Made by a program: the position numbers and the translations under genes
Assembly: GCA_002422725.1 (NCBI GenBank)
Contig: DITE01000007.1
Coordinates: 1 to 64,000 of the forward strand
DNA from: Bacteroidales bacterium UBA6192
GTDB lineage: Bacteria > Bacteroidota > Bacteroidia > Bacteroidales > F082
Direction: 5' to 3'
DNA length: 64,000 nucleotides
The notes under the pieces: generated by a model
Database searches by the model: none
What the model saw: the letters and a program-made list of their open reading frames with translations, nothing else
What the model was told of the DNA's origin: nothing
Shown: piece by piece, positions 53,833 through 61,437 of the stretch
Position numbering within the stretch: position 1 is the stretch's first letter
How the letters are laid out: the number at the start of each line of letters is the position of its first letter

Positions 53833-55080
53833 ATGGGATATAGTGATAAAGTTAGGGGCGTATATCAGGAAACCCTAAAGAAAATTGAAGATGCCGGCCT
53901 GTTCAAGACCGAAAGGACAATTTTTTCGTCGCAGGCTGCCGAAATTGAGGTTGAATTTCCTGTTGGTGCCCCGCGAAAAAGGGTTATCAATATGTGCGCC
54001 AACAATTACCTTGGCTTGTCGAGCCATCCCGATGTGGTTCAGGCTGCACACAAAGGACTCGATACCCATGGTTACGGCATGTCGTCCGTAAGATTTATCT
54101 GCGGCACACAGGACATCCACAAGGAACTCGAAAAGAAAATCACCGAGTTTCTCGGAACCGAGGACACCATTCTTTTCCCTTCATGCATGGATGCCAATGC
54201 CGGCGTGTTTGAGGCCATACTCACCGAAGAAGACGTGATGATCAGCGACAGGCTGGTGCATGCTTCCATCATCGATGGTATAAGGCTCTCGCCCGCCATG
54301 CGCGACACCTTCAAGCACCAGAACATGGAACACCTGGAGCAGAAATTGCAGGAGTTTGAAAACAAAAGGATCAAGGTTGTCATCACCGACGGCGTTTTCT
54401 CGATGGACGGTGATACGGCCAGATTGGACGAAATGGTTGCACTTTGCGAAAAATACGACGCCTTGCTGTTTGTCGATGATTCTCACTCAAGTGGATTTAT
54501 TGGCAAAACAGGCCGCGGAACCCATGAAAAATATGGTGTGATGGGCAAAATCGATATCATCACCACTACCTTTGGCAAAGCCCTGGGCGGTGCTTCCGGC
54601 GGATGTGTGTCGGGCCGCAGGGAGATAGTTGAGATGTGCCGTCAAAAAGCCCGTCCTTACCTGTTTTCCAACACCATTGCCCCGGTAGTTGTTTCGGGAG
54701 TGCTCAACGTGCTCGAAACCTTGTCGAAAAGCACCGAAAGGCGCGACAAGCTCGAAACAAACAGCGATTACTGGCGCAAAGGATTGCTCGATGCAGGCTT
54801 TGTACTCCAGCCCGGCGACACACCTATCATCCCGGTGATGCTGTTCAATGCCAAGCTGGCGCAAAACTTCTCGCGCGACCTTTATGAAGAAGGTATCTAT
54901 GCTATCGGATTTTTCTTCCCGGTGGTGCCAAACGGTGCTGCCCGCATCCGTACCCAGATATCAGCTGCACACGAAATACACCATCTCGATAAAGCCCTTG
55001 CCGCTTTTATTAAGGTGGGTAAAAAATACAATATTCTTGGCAAGACCAAAAAGGAAATTGTTGAGATGTACGGCCTTTAA
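53833..55080 (+). CDS. Alpha-oxoamine synthase (Kbl/AONS/serine palmitoyltransferase-type), carrier-linked
   Basis: 415 residues, PLP fold-type I. MCANNYLGLSSHPDV, MSSVRFICGTQDIHKELE, the PLP-stacking His in VHASIIDGIR, VDDSHSSGFIG, and Lys near 248 in TTFGKALGGASGG. It resembles 2-amino-3-ketobutyrate CoA ligase but differs from the true Kbl at 56507-57697 in substrate-pocket segments (RLVHASIIDGIRLSPAMRD in place of TLNHASIIDGVRLCKAELY). Coupled to an acyl carrier protein gene, it may condense an amino acid with an acyl-ACP or acyl-CoA, as in sphingolipid or sulfonolipid first steps. Threonine catabolism remains possible. Confidence 0.85.
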   Translation: MGYSDKVRGVYQETLKKIEDAGLFKTERTIFSSQAAEIEVEFPVGAPRKRVINMCANNYLGLSSHPDVVQAAHKGLDTHGYGMSSVRFICGTQDIHKELEKKITEFLGTEDTILFPSCMDANAGVFEAILTEEDVMISDRLVHASIIDGIRLSPAMRDTFKHQNMEHLEQKLQEFENKRIKVVITDGVFSMDGDTARLDEMVALCEKYDALLFVDDSHSSGFIGKTGRGTHEKYGVMGKIDIITTTFGKALGGASGGCVSGRREIVEMCRQKARPYLFSNTIAPVVVSGVLNVLETLSKSTERRDKLETNSDYWRKGLLDAGFVLQPGDTPIIPVMLFNAKLAQNFSRDLYEEGIYAIGFFFPVVPNGAARIRTQISAAHEIHHLDKALAAFIKVGKKYNILGKTKKEIVEMYGL

Positions 55081-55106
55081 TGGCTGAAGCAATTTAACAG
55101 CAGATT

Positions 55107-55146
55107 ACAGCCGGCACTTCAACAAAATTGCCGGCTGTTATTTTTG
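55107..55146 (+). terminator. Rho-independent terminator after the alpha-oxoamine synthase
   Basis: A perfect 10-bp stem (ACAGCCGGCA with TGCCGGCTGT, 55107-55138) closes a 12-nt loop and is followed by TATTTTTG. It ends the ligase-ACP-synthase unit. Confidence 0.8.
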
Positions 55147-55234
55147 AAAAATAAGCTAAGGTTCAATATTTTCAACATTTTCCTTAATTTTCACCGAATT
55201 GAGCAAGTCTATTCGTAAAACTTTTGAATTTTGA

Positions 55235-55265
55235 TTGTCTCGAAAAAGTGGGAAGTGTATCTTTG
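55235..55265 (+). promoter_or_regulatory. Promoter candidate (-33 TTG, -7 TATCTTTG) for the SMP-30-like gene
   Basis: TTG at 55235-55237 and TATCTTTG at 55258-55265 are 20 nt apart, matching the Bacteroidota sigma-A layout. The start codon is 139 nt downstream. A second box, TATTTTTG at 55344-55351, lies closer. The rest of the 55081-55404 gap shows nothing else. Confidence 0.5.
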
Positions 55266-55404
55266 AACAGACAGGCATTGCACTCTGTCAGTACAATAAT
55301 GTTCTTAACCAGAGCAAGACGGCTTCCGGCCTGGCATTTTTGCTATTTTTGCAACTATATCATTGCCACCATAAATCGTAAATATCATGACCAACAATTG
55401 CTTA

Positions 55405-56400
55405 ATGAATAAATCGGCATTTCTAATCTTCATGCTGTTGCTGGCTTTGACAGCCTGCAATCCAAACCAGCCAACCAACCTGGCACAAGTGCTGCGGGCC
55501 GACACCGCTATCAATGCCCTGGTGCCACAAAAAGCTGTTCTTGAGATTCTCGACACCAATTTTGTGTTTGTCGAAGGTCCGGTTTGGAAGTCCGATGGAT
55601 CTCTGTTGTTTTCAGATATCCCGGCCGACAGAATTATTCGCTGGCATCCTGTTGAAGCTTTCAGCGATTATCTGAATCCGTCGCAGCAAACCAACGGACT
55701 TGCCTACGACAAGGATAACAACCTCATCATGTGTTCGCATGGTGCCAGAGCAGTAATTCGACAACAGGCCGATGGAACCCTCACCTATCTGGCCCATAAG
55801 TATCAGGGCAAACGCCTCAATAGCCCCAACGACCTGGTGATTGCCTCCAGTGGTGCCCTGTATTTTACCGACCCTTCATGGGGATTGAAGGATCTGGAAC
55901 AATCGGCAGACAAAGAGCTGTCGTTCAATGGGGTATATGTGCTCCTGAACGACAGTTTAATATTGATCGACAGCACACTGTGGCGTCCAAATGGCATCAC
56001 CCTGTCGCCCGATCAGCGCACTTTGTATGTTTCGGATATGTTTGTGAACAATGTCGGAAATATAAAAACCCTCTATCAATACACTTTGGATGAAAACGGA
56101 ATGCCCATCTCCAAAAAACTGAATACCGTTACTGGTGCATCCGACGAAATTTTGCGTCAGGAAGGTGGTTTTGATGGGATTAAGACAGATATACACGGCA
56201 ATTTGTATTGCACCGGACCCCATGGTATTGTGGTGCTGAATGCCTCCGGAAATTACCTTGGTACAATACGCACGCCCCTAAGCCCTGCGAATTGTGGCTG
56301 GGGCGACGAAGATTTTAAAACACTTTACATCACTGCACGCCGACATGTTTACCGTATCAGACTTAATGTACAGGGGTTTATGCCACTTCGGGAAATATAA
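55405..56400 (+). CDS. SMP-30/gluconolactonase-family lipoprotein
   Basis: 331 residues from ATG 55405 (MNKSAFLIFMLLLALTAC), which gives a proper lipoprotein signal with lipobox LTAC; ATG 55387 would add six residues. Six-bladed propeller with the metal-binding wording FVEGPVWKSDGSLLFSDIP, NSPNDLVIASSGALYFTDPSWG, RPNGITLSPDQRTLYVSD and GGFDGIKTDIHGNLYCTG, all typical of calcium-dependent lactonases. Probably hydrolyses a sugar lactone in the periplasm. It separates the two alpha-oxoamine synthase genes. Confidence 0.88.
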   Translation: MNKSAFLIFMLLLALTACNPNQPTNLAQVLRADTAINALVPQKAVLEILDTNFVFVEGPVWKSDGSLLFSDIPADRIIRWHPVEAFSDYLNPSQQTNGLAYDKDNNLIMCSHGARAVIRQQADGTLTYLAHKYQGKRLNSPNDLVIASSGALYFTDPSWGLKDLEQSADKELSFNGVYVLLNDSLILIDSTLWRPNGITLSPDQRTLYVSDMFVNNVGNIKTLYQYTLDENGMPISKKLNTVTGASDEILRQEGGFDGIKTDIHGNLYCTGPHGIVVLNASGNYLGTIRTPLSPANCGWGDEDFKTLYITARRHVYRIRLNVQGFMPLREI

Positions 56401-56469
56401 TGTGTGTTTGGCATCCCTCCTCCGGTGAATTATTCCTGTAGCTTCACGCTTTGATCAGTGCGAAAGCAG

Positions 56470-56477
56470 TACTTTTG
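56470..56477 (+). promoter_or_regulatory. Candidate -7 box of kbl
   Basis: TACTTTTG fits TAnnTTTG, 30 nt before the ATG at 56507. A TTTG at 56450-56453 is 16 nt upstream, slightly closer than usual. Confidence 0.45.
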
Positions 56478-56506
56478 CCAAATATTTCAATCAAAGCATT
56501 TGCCCT

Positions 56507-57697
56507 ATGTACGACAGGATGAAAGAAAGTTTAAAGGCTGATCTTCTGCAGATTAAAGAAGCCGGCCTGTACAAAGAAGAACGCACACTCGTGTCGCCAC
56601 AGTCGGCTGAGATAACGCTCGACAGTGGAAAGAAAGTACTGAATTTTTGTGCCAACAATTACCTTGGTCTTTCGGATCATCCCAGATTGATCAGGGCAGC
56701 GAAAAAAGCCCTTGACACGCACGGATATGGAATGTCGTCGGTTAGGTTTATATGCGGCACTACTGATCTTCATAAGATTCTGGAAAAGAAAATTGCTGAT
56801 TTTTTTGGCACAGAGGATACCATCCTATATGCTGCAGCATTTGATGCCAATGGTGGCGTTTTCGAACCCTTGCTGGGGCCAAAAGATGCCATCATATCCG
56901 ATACGCTCAACCATGCTTCCATCATCGATGGGGTGAGGTTGTGTAAAGCTGAGCTTTACCGTTTTGCCAACGCCAATATGACACAGTTGGAAGAGCGGCT
57001 GATTCTGGCACAGGAGCACAACTTCCGGATTATTGTGACTGATGGTGTTTTTTCAATGGATGGCAATGTCGCTCCTTTGAATGAAATTGTGCGTCTGGCC
57101 AATAAATATGATGCTATGGTAATGGTAGATGAATGCCATTCAGCTGGTGTTGTCGGAGAAACAGGTCGCGGTGTAACCGAGTTGTTTAATCTGCGGGGCC
57201 AGGTTGAAATAATTACCGGAACACTTGGCAAAGCTTTTGGCGGAGCTATCGGTGGCTTCACAACCGGAAAAAAAGAAATTATCGAATACCTGCGACAAAG
57301 GTCAAGGCCTTATTTGTTTTCTAATTCTTTACCTCCTGCAGTAGTCAATGCCGGAATCGAGATGTTCGATATGATGAACGAGACACACGAACTCCAGGAC
57401 AGGCTGCACGAAAACACAAGCTATTTCGTAGAAGAGATGAAGACAGCTGGCTTCGATCTTAAACCAACAAAATCAGCTATTTGCGCGGTAATGTTGTACG
57501 ATGCACCACTGGCCAAAAAATTCGCCGACACCCTGCTCGATGAAGGCATTTATGTGATCGGCTTCTCGTTTCCAGTGGTGCCCCGTGGCGAAGCCCGCAT
57601 CAGGGTGCAACTTTCGGCCGCCCACACCAGAGAACATCTGGATAAGGCCATTAAGGCATTCATCAAAGTGGGTAAACTTCTTGATGTGCTCAAATAA
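56507..57697 (+). CDS. kbl: Glycine C-acetyltransferase (2-amino-3-ketobutyrate CoA ligase)
   Basis: 396 residues, close to E. coli Kbl throughout as I remember it: LNFCANNYLGLSDHP, SVRFICGTTDLHKILE, SDTLNHASIIDGVRLCKAE, VTDGVFSMDGNVAPL, VDECHSAGVVG, PLP Lys near 241 in TGTLGKAFGGAIGG, SRPYLFSNSLPPAVV. Converts 2-amino-3-ketobutyrate and CoA to glycine and acetyl-CoA, the second step of threonine breakdown. No threonine dehydrogenase gene is nearby. One small oddity is VDECH where VDDSH is usual. Confidence 0.92.
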   Translation: MYDRMKESLKADLLQIKEAGLYKEERTLVSPQSAEITLDSGKKVLNFCANNYLGLSDHPRLIRAAKKALDTHGYGMSSVRFICGTTDLHKILEKKIADFFGTEDTILYAAAFDANGGVFEPLLGPKDAIISDTLNHASIIDGVRLCKAELYRFANANMTQLEERLILAQEHNFRIIVTDGVFSMDGNVAPLNEIVRLANKYDAMVMVDECHSAGVVGETGRGVTELFNLRGQVEIITGTLGKAFGGAIGGFTTGKKEIIEYLRQRSRPYLFSNSLPPAVVNAGIEMFDMMNETHELQDRLHENTSYFVEEMKTAGFDLKPTKSAICAVMLYDAPLAKKFADTLLDEGIYVIGFSFPVVPRGEARIRVQLSAAHTREHLDKAIKAFIKVGKLLDVLK

Positions 57698-57790
57698 TAT
57701 ACTTTAGACAAGGTTTAACTGATCAGCACGGCAGTGGATTAAAAGATGATTTTGTATCATCTTGATGCAAGGCAGTTATTTGATCTGAAT

Positions 57791-57822
57791 GCCGGATCTG
57801 TTAAAAGTTCCGGCTGATTTCA
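57791..57822 (+). terminator. Weak terminator candidate after kbl
   Basis: A 6-bp perfect stem (GCCGGA with TCCGGC, 57791-57814) and, after 7 nt, a CTTTTTCT tract. A separate 8-bp hairpin (AAGATGAT with ATCATCTT) lies at 57743-57763 without a T run. Confidence 0.3.
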
Positions 57823-57869
57823 CTTTTTCTATCTGAAAATCCTTTATTTTGCATCAAATTAAGCAGACT

Positions 57870-58244
57870 ATGATCATAGGAATTGGCACCGACATCATCG
57901 AAGTCATCCGCATGGAGAAACATCTGAAGAACAGCAATGGGCTCAAGGAAAAGCTATTTACCGAAACAGAACAAGCCTATGCTGAGCCTAAAGCCTCACG
58001 ATACCAGCATTATGCGGCTCGTTTTGCTGCCAAAGAAGCATTCTTTAAGGCCCTGGGAACCGGATATCGTTTTGGAATGGCTTTTCTTGAAATTGAAATC
58101 GTTAATGATGAGCTTGGCAAACCAGTGATTACTGCACACGGAAAAGTGAAAGAATACCTCGAAAAGCTTGGAGTAAAACACATCCATTTATCCATTTCCC
58201 ATGTGAAGGAAATGGCCAATGCCTTTGTAATACTGGAAAAATAG
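57870..58244 (+). CDS. acpS: Holo-[acyl-carrier-protein] synthase
   Basis: 125 residues from ATG 57870 (MIIGIGTDIIEV); the frame open to 57849 begins with TTG. Conserved Mg2+ and CoA sites: GIGTDIIEV (Asp8), RFAAKEAFFKALGTG (Glu) and HLSISHVKEMANAFVI. It moves phosphopantetheine from CoA to the ACP serine. It may serve the housekeeping ACP as well as the special carrier at 53565. Confidence 0.93.
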   Translation: MIIGIGTDIIEVIRMEKHLKNSNGLKEKLFTETEQAYAEPKASRYQHYAARFAAKEAFFKALGTGYRFGMAFLEIEIVNDELGKPVITAHGKVKEYLEKLGVKHIHLSISHVKEMANAFVILEK

Positions 58245-58257
58245 GATACAACAATTT

Positions 58258-58572
58258 CTACAGAATCTGCCCCCAGTATCCCTTACCCTTTTCGACCCGG
58301 ATATCTCCCAAAACTTTTATCTGACACGACAAGCGCAGTCCTCTTACATGATTGTGAGGTGGCAGGCTAAGCCGTAGCCTCTCCTTTGAATGCATCGGGC
58401 TGACATCACCGGTAATTTTCATTGCACAAGTGCCACAACTACCCAATCCCCTGCAATTAATAAAATTGGAATTACCATTATGAGGGCTAATTCCATGTTT
58501 GATTAAAACTTCGCGGAGCTGGCTGCCTATCGGGCAATGTATTTTTTTATTTTCGAACTCAATTACAGGCAT
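58258..58572 (-). CDS. 2Fe-2S plant-type ferredoxin
   Basis: 104 residues. Cluster cysteines: FINCRGLGSCGTCAMKI (Cx5Cx2C) and LRLSCQIKV. The short spacing and the RLSCQ ending are typical of adrenodoxin/plant-type domains. Electron carrier; the ferredoxin reductase-like protein at 47722 is a possible, but distant, partner. Converges on acpS with 13 nt between stops. Confidence 0.88.
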   Translation of the reverse strand: MPVIEFENKKIHCPIGSQLREVLIKHGISPHNGNSNFINCRGLGSCGTCAMKITGDVSPMHSKERLRLSLPPHNHVRGLRLSCQIKVLGDIRVEKGKGYWGQIL

Positions 58573-58765
58573 GTTAATGAACTTAATGCCGTTAAACAGT
58601 CTTTTGTGAAAAATGTTCTTTGATAGATGCGTTTTGTATACATTTCAACCTCCGAATCGAAATAATGAAGATTTTACAGCATCATTCTACAGCCAATTTG
58701 TCGCCGTTTACCGACTTATTTCTCCTTCTTACCTAATTTTCGTTTACAAACCTTTAGCATTGCCT

Positions 58766-58773
58766 TAGTTTTG
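58766..58773 (+). promoter_or_regulatory. Candidate -7 box of the LiaF-like gene and its kinase/regulator pair
   Basis: TAGTTTTG fits TAnnTTTG, 41 nt before the ATG at 58814. The rest of the 241-nt gap to the ferredoxin gene is AT-rich with no gene. Confidence 0.45.
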
Positions 58774-58813
58774 CTTCATGAATAAAAAATCATTAACCCA
58801 ATAATTTTATCAA

Positions 58814-59542
58814 ATGGAAACTAAACCCACTTATCCCGACCGCAGAATAGTAGCTGGATTGCTGCTTATCGTTGCCGGAGGTCTTTTATTGCTCGACCGG
58901 ATGGACATGATTCCTTTCAACCTGAGCCATTATATCATTTCATGGAAAACACTCTTAATCGGAATTGGCCTGATTATTCTGGCAAGCCGCGAAAACAGAA
59001 CCACAGGCTGGATCTTTGTCGGTCTTGGTGTCATATTCTGGTTACCCGAACTGTTTCAGTATCAAATTCGTCTGAGCACCATTTTTTGGCCGGCTTTGCT
59101 CATTGGCATCGGCTTAATCATTATCAGCCGTCGTTCCGACAAAACGGTTTCAGGCAACCATGCTCACGTTTTCAGCAGTAAGAAAACAATTGATGACAAT
59201 GCAGATGAATATATTGATGAAACGGCCATTTTTGGAGGAGGAAACTCTAGGGTTATTTCATCCAATCTGAGAGGAGGCAAGATCACCGCAATTTTTGGAG
59301 GAACAGACATTGATATGAAGCATGCTGTTCCTGCCGCTGATGGCTGTTCCATCGACATTCTGGTAATTTTCGGTGGAACCAACCTCATCGTCCCTGAGGA
59401 TTGGCAGGTGAAGTCAGAAATAGTGTCAATCTTTGGTGGTTTCTCCGACAAACGCATTGTGCCTGCATCGGTAAACACATCGAAACTGGTCATCATAAAA
59501 GGCGTTGCCATCTTTGGTGGCGTCGAACTGAAAAGTTATTAA
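58814..59542 (+). CDS. LiaF/LiaI-like membrane protein with IFGG beta-repeat tail
   Basis: 242 residues. Four membrane segments in two similar hairpins (VAGLLLIVAGGLLLLDRM, TLLIGIGLIIL, WIFVGLGVIFWL, FWPALLIGIGLIII), then a soluble tail with five IFGG turns (ETAIFGGGNS, TAIFGGTDID, LVIFGGTNL, VSIFGGFSD, VAIFGGVEL), a beta-helix-like pattern of LiaF and DUF5668-type proteins. LiaF inhibits the LiaS kinase in Firmicutes. Here a LytS-type kinase and a LytTR regulator follow directly, so this may be its membrane modulator. The stop is 8 nt before a strong hairpin. Confidence 0.8.
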   Translation: METKPTYPDRRIVAGLLLIVAGGLLLLDRMDMIPFNLSHYIISWKTLLIGIGLIILASRENRTTGWIFVGLGVIFWLPELFQYQIRLSTIFWPALLIGIGLIIISRRSDKTVSGNHAHVFSSKKTIDDNADEYIDETAIFGGGNSRVISSNLRGGKITAIFGGTDIDMKHAVPAADGCSIDILVIFGGTNLIVPEDWQVKSEIVSIFGGFSDKRIVPASVNTSKLVIIKGVAIFGGVELKSY

Positions 59543-59550
59543 ACTGTAAC

Positions 59551-59588
59551 TTCCGGGCCTGGTTTATCGTCATAAACCAGGCCCGGAA
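59551..59588 (+). terminator. Perfect 17-bp hairpin between membrane protein and kinase genes
   Basis: Arms 59551-59567 and 59572-59588 are exact reverse complements with a 4-nt loop (CGTC). There is no T run, so strong intrinsic termination is not assured. It could reduce readthrough, stabilise the upstream mRNA or be an RNase III-type processing site. Confidence 0.5.
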
Positions 59589-59621
59589 ACGAACTGTTCT
59601 CAACCAACACAAGCAACATCT

Positions 59622-60686
59622 ATGATTAATCCATTTGCAAGAAATCGTTCCTATGTGTTTTTGTATGTGGCTGTCTGGATATTGATAATCCTTGTCCAGA
59701 CGGCAACCCTTAATTATTATCAGGATATCGATCTGCTGGCTGCCTTTAGCGATTCCGTTGTATTCAATACCATCCTGGCCATAATCGGATTCAATATGTG
59801 GTATGTGCTCCGATTTAGTGTGAGGGAAAAACTGAGTACGCTCGATCTGATTATCAACCACCTGCTTACTGCAGCATTTATGATTGCCATCTGGATTGCT
59901 TCAGGATATTTCATTGTTTCGGCCATTGAAAGCGAACAAGCCGAATACCTTGAATTCCTGAATTCGTCATTACCCTGGAGAGCCATCATTGGTGTGTTTT
60001 TCTATCTGCTATTTATCCTTCTTTATTATATAAGCCTTTACTACGAAGATCTTCAGCAAAAACTTAAAATTGAAGCGCGACTGAACAATTTGGTTAAGGA
60101 AGCCGAACTGAATGCTCTGAAATCGCAGATAAACCCACATTTTTTGTTCAACAGTCTGAACTCTATCAGCTCACTTACCATGACCGACTCGGAAAAAGCA
60201 CAGGAAATGGTGATCAAACTTTCTGATTTTCTAAGGTATTCACTGAGTCATAACCGAAACGAAACCACCACACTACGCAGAGAACTCGAAAATACAGAAC
60301 GTTATCTCGATATCGAAAAAGTGAGGTTTGGGAAGCGATTAAAGTATATTTCGCATGTCTCAGACTTGTGTCTTGAAGCGCCTATCCCAAACATGATACT
60401 ACAGCCTCTTTTTGAAAACGCCATCAAGCATGGGGTTTACAACAGCATCGATGAAGTTCAGGTTGAGCTTTCATGCGAAGCAAAAGATGGTTTTATGATT
60501 ATCAGGCTTCTGAATGATTTTGATCCTGAAGCAACCCGCCCAAAAGGTGAAGGCATCGGGTTGCAGAATATCCGCAACAGGCTGCAATTGCTTTATCAGC
60601 GAAACGATCTGTTGGAGATAAATATGGGCAAAATTGAATTCGAAGCTGTTTTACGTATTCCAATTCATTCAATCAATGAACAATAA
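59622..60686 (+). CDS. LytS-type sensor histidine kinase
   Basis: 354 residues: four membrane segments in the first 150 residues (FLYVAVWILIILVQTATL, FNTILAIIGFNMWYVL, TAAFMIAIWIASGYFIV, IIGVFFYLLFILLYYISL), then a coiled linker and the His_kinase motif SQINPHFLFNSLNSISSL (His near 173), and an HATPase part (LQPLFENAIKHGVY, GEGIGLQNIRNRL). Overlaps its LytTR regulator by 11 nt. With the upstream LiaF-like gene it forms a three-gene unit. Confidence 0.9.
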   Translation: MINPFARNRSYVFLYVAVWILIILVQTATLNYYQDIDLLAAFSDSVVFNTILAIIGFNMWYVLRFSVREKLSTLDLIINHLLTAAFMIAIWIASGYFIVSAIESEQAEYLEFLNSSLPWRAIIGVFFYLLFILLYYISLYYEDLQQKLKIEARLNNLVKEAELNALKSQINPHFLFNSLNSISSLTMTDSEKAQEMVIKLSDFLRYSLSHNRNETTTLRRELENTERYLDIEKVRFGKRLKYISHVSDLCLEAPIPNMILQPLFENAIKHGVYNSIDEVQVELSCEAKDGFMIIRLLNDFDPEATRPKGEGIGLQNIRNRLQLLYQRNDLLEINMGKIEFEAVLRIPIHSINEQ

Positions 60687-61431
60687 AATAAGAACCTTAA
60701 TTATTGAAGATGAGGAGCCTGCCCGCCAGTTGCTCCGGTCATTCCTTTCAGGCTTCGAAGAAATTGACCTTATTGGTGAATGCTCCGATGGTTTCAGCGG
60801 ACTAAAGACCATCAATGAAACCAAACCTGACTTGATTTTTTTGGATATTCAAATGCCCAAATTGACTGGATTTGAGTTGCTGGAACTCCTTGATGAACTT
60901 CCCGAAGTAATTTTCACAACAGCCTATGACCAGTTTGCGATTCAGGCTTTTGAAATGAATGCGGTTGATTACCTGATGAAACCATTTGCCCGCAACAGGC
61001 TGCGTCAAGCTGTCGACAAAGTGATTGAGCGGTTCAGCCTTAAATCGAGTGGTAAAGAAGCATTGCAGATGCTAACAAACCATATCCATGAAAAGCCGCC
61101 ACTTATTGATCGGGTGGTGGTAAAATCGGGCTCAAAGATTCAGGTGATAGCCGTTGATGATATTGAACAACTTGAAGCACAGGACGATTATGTGATGATT
61201 TATACTACCTCGGGTCGGTTTATGAAAAAAGAAACAATGGCCTATTATGAACAAGCTTTGCCTGAGGATCGTTTTTTACGCATTCACCGCAGCCACATTA
61301 TCAATATCAACCAGATCGGTCAAATTGAACAATACGGCAAAGAAAGCTATCTGATCATGCTGAAAAACGGCAATCAGGTAAATGTGAGCAAAAGCAGGAT
61401 CAAAGACCTGAAGCGTGAACTTGGTTTCTGA
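60676..61431 (+). CDS. LytTR-family response regulator
   Basis: 252 residues from ATG 60676 (MNNKIRTLIIEDEEPARQLL); the frame open to 60634 would overlap the kinase by 53 nt. REC domain with IIEDEEP, phospho-Asp in LIFLDIQMPKLTG, VIFTTAYDQFAIQAF and YLMKPFAR; LytTR domain with IEQLEAQDDYVMIYT, RIHRSHIININQI and NVSKSRIKDL. DNA-binding partner of the kinase just upstream. Stop is 6 nt from the opposite-strand phoH stop. Confidence 0.92.
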   Translation: MNNKIRTLIIEDEEPARQLLRSFLSGFEEIDLIGECSDGFSGLKTINETKPDLIFLDIQMPKLTGFELLELLDELPEVIFTTAYDQFAIQAFEMNAVDYLMKPFARNRLRQAVDKVIERFSLKSSGKEALQMLTNHIHEKPPLIDRVVVKSGSKIQVIAVDDIEQLEAQDDYVMIYTTSGRFMKKETMAYYEQALPEDRFLRIHRSHIININQIGQIEQYGKESYLIMLKNGNQVNVSKSRIKDLKRELGF

Positions 61432-61437
61432 TCCGGT

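Noticed and set aside
53833..55080. Naming this gene serine palmitoyltransferase outright
   Set aside because: The sequence is globally closest to Kbl; the carrier-protein context supports a lipid role only by inference.
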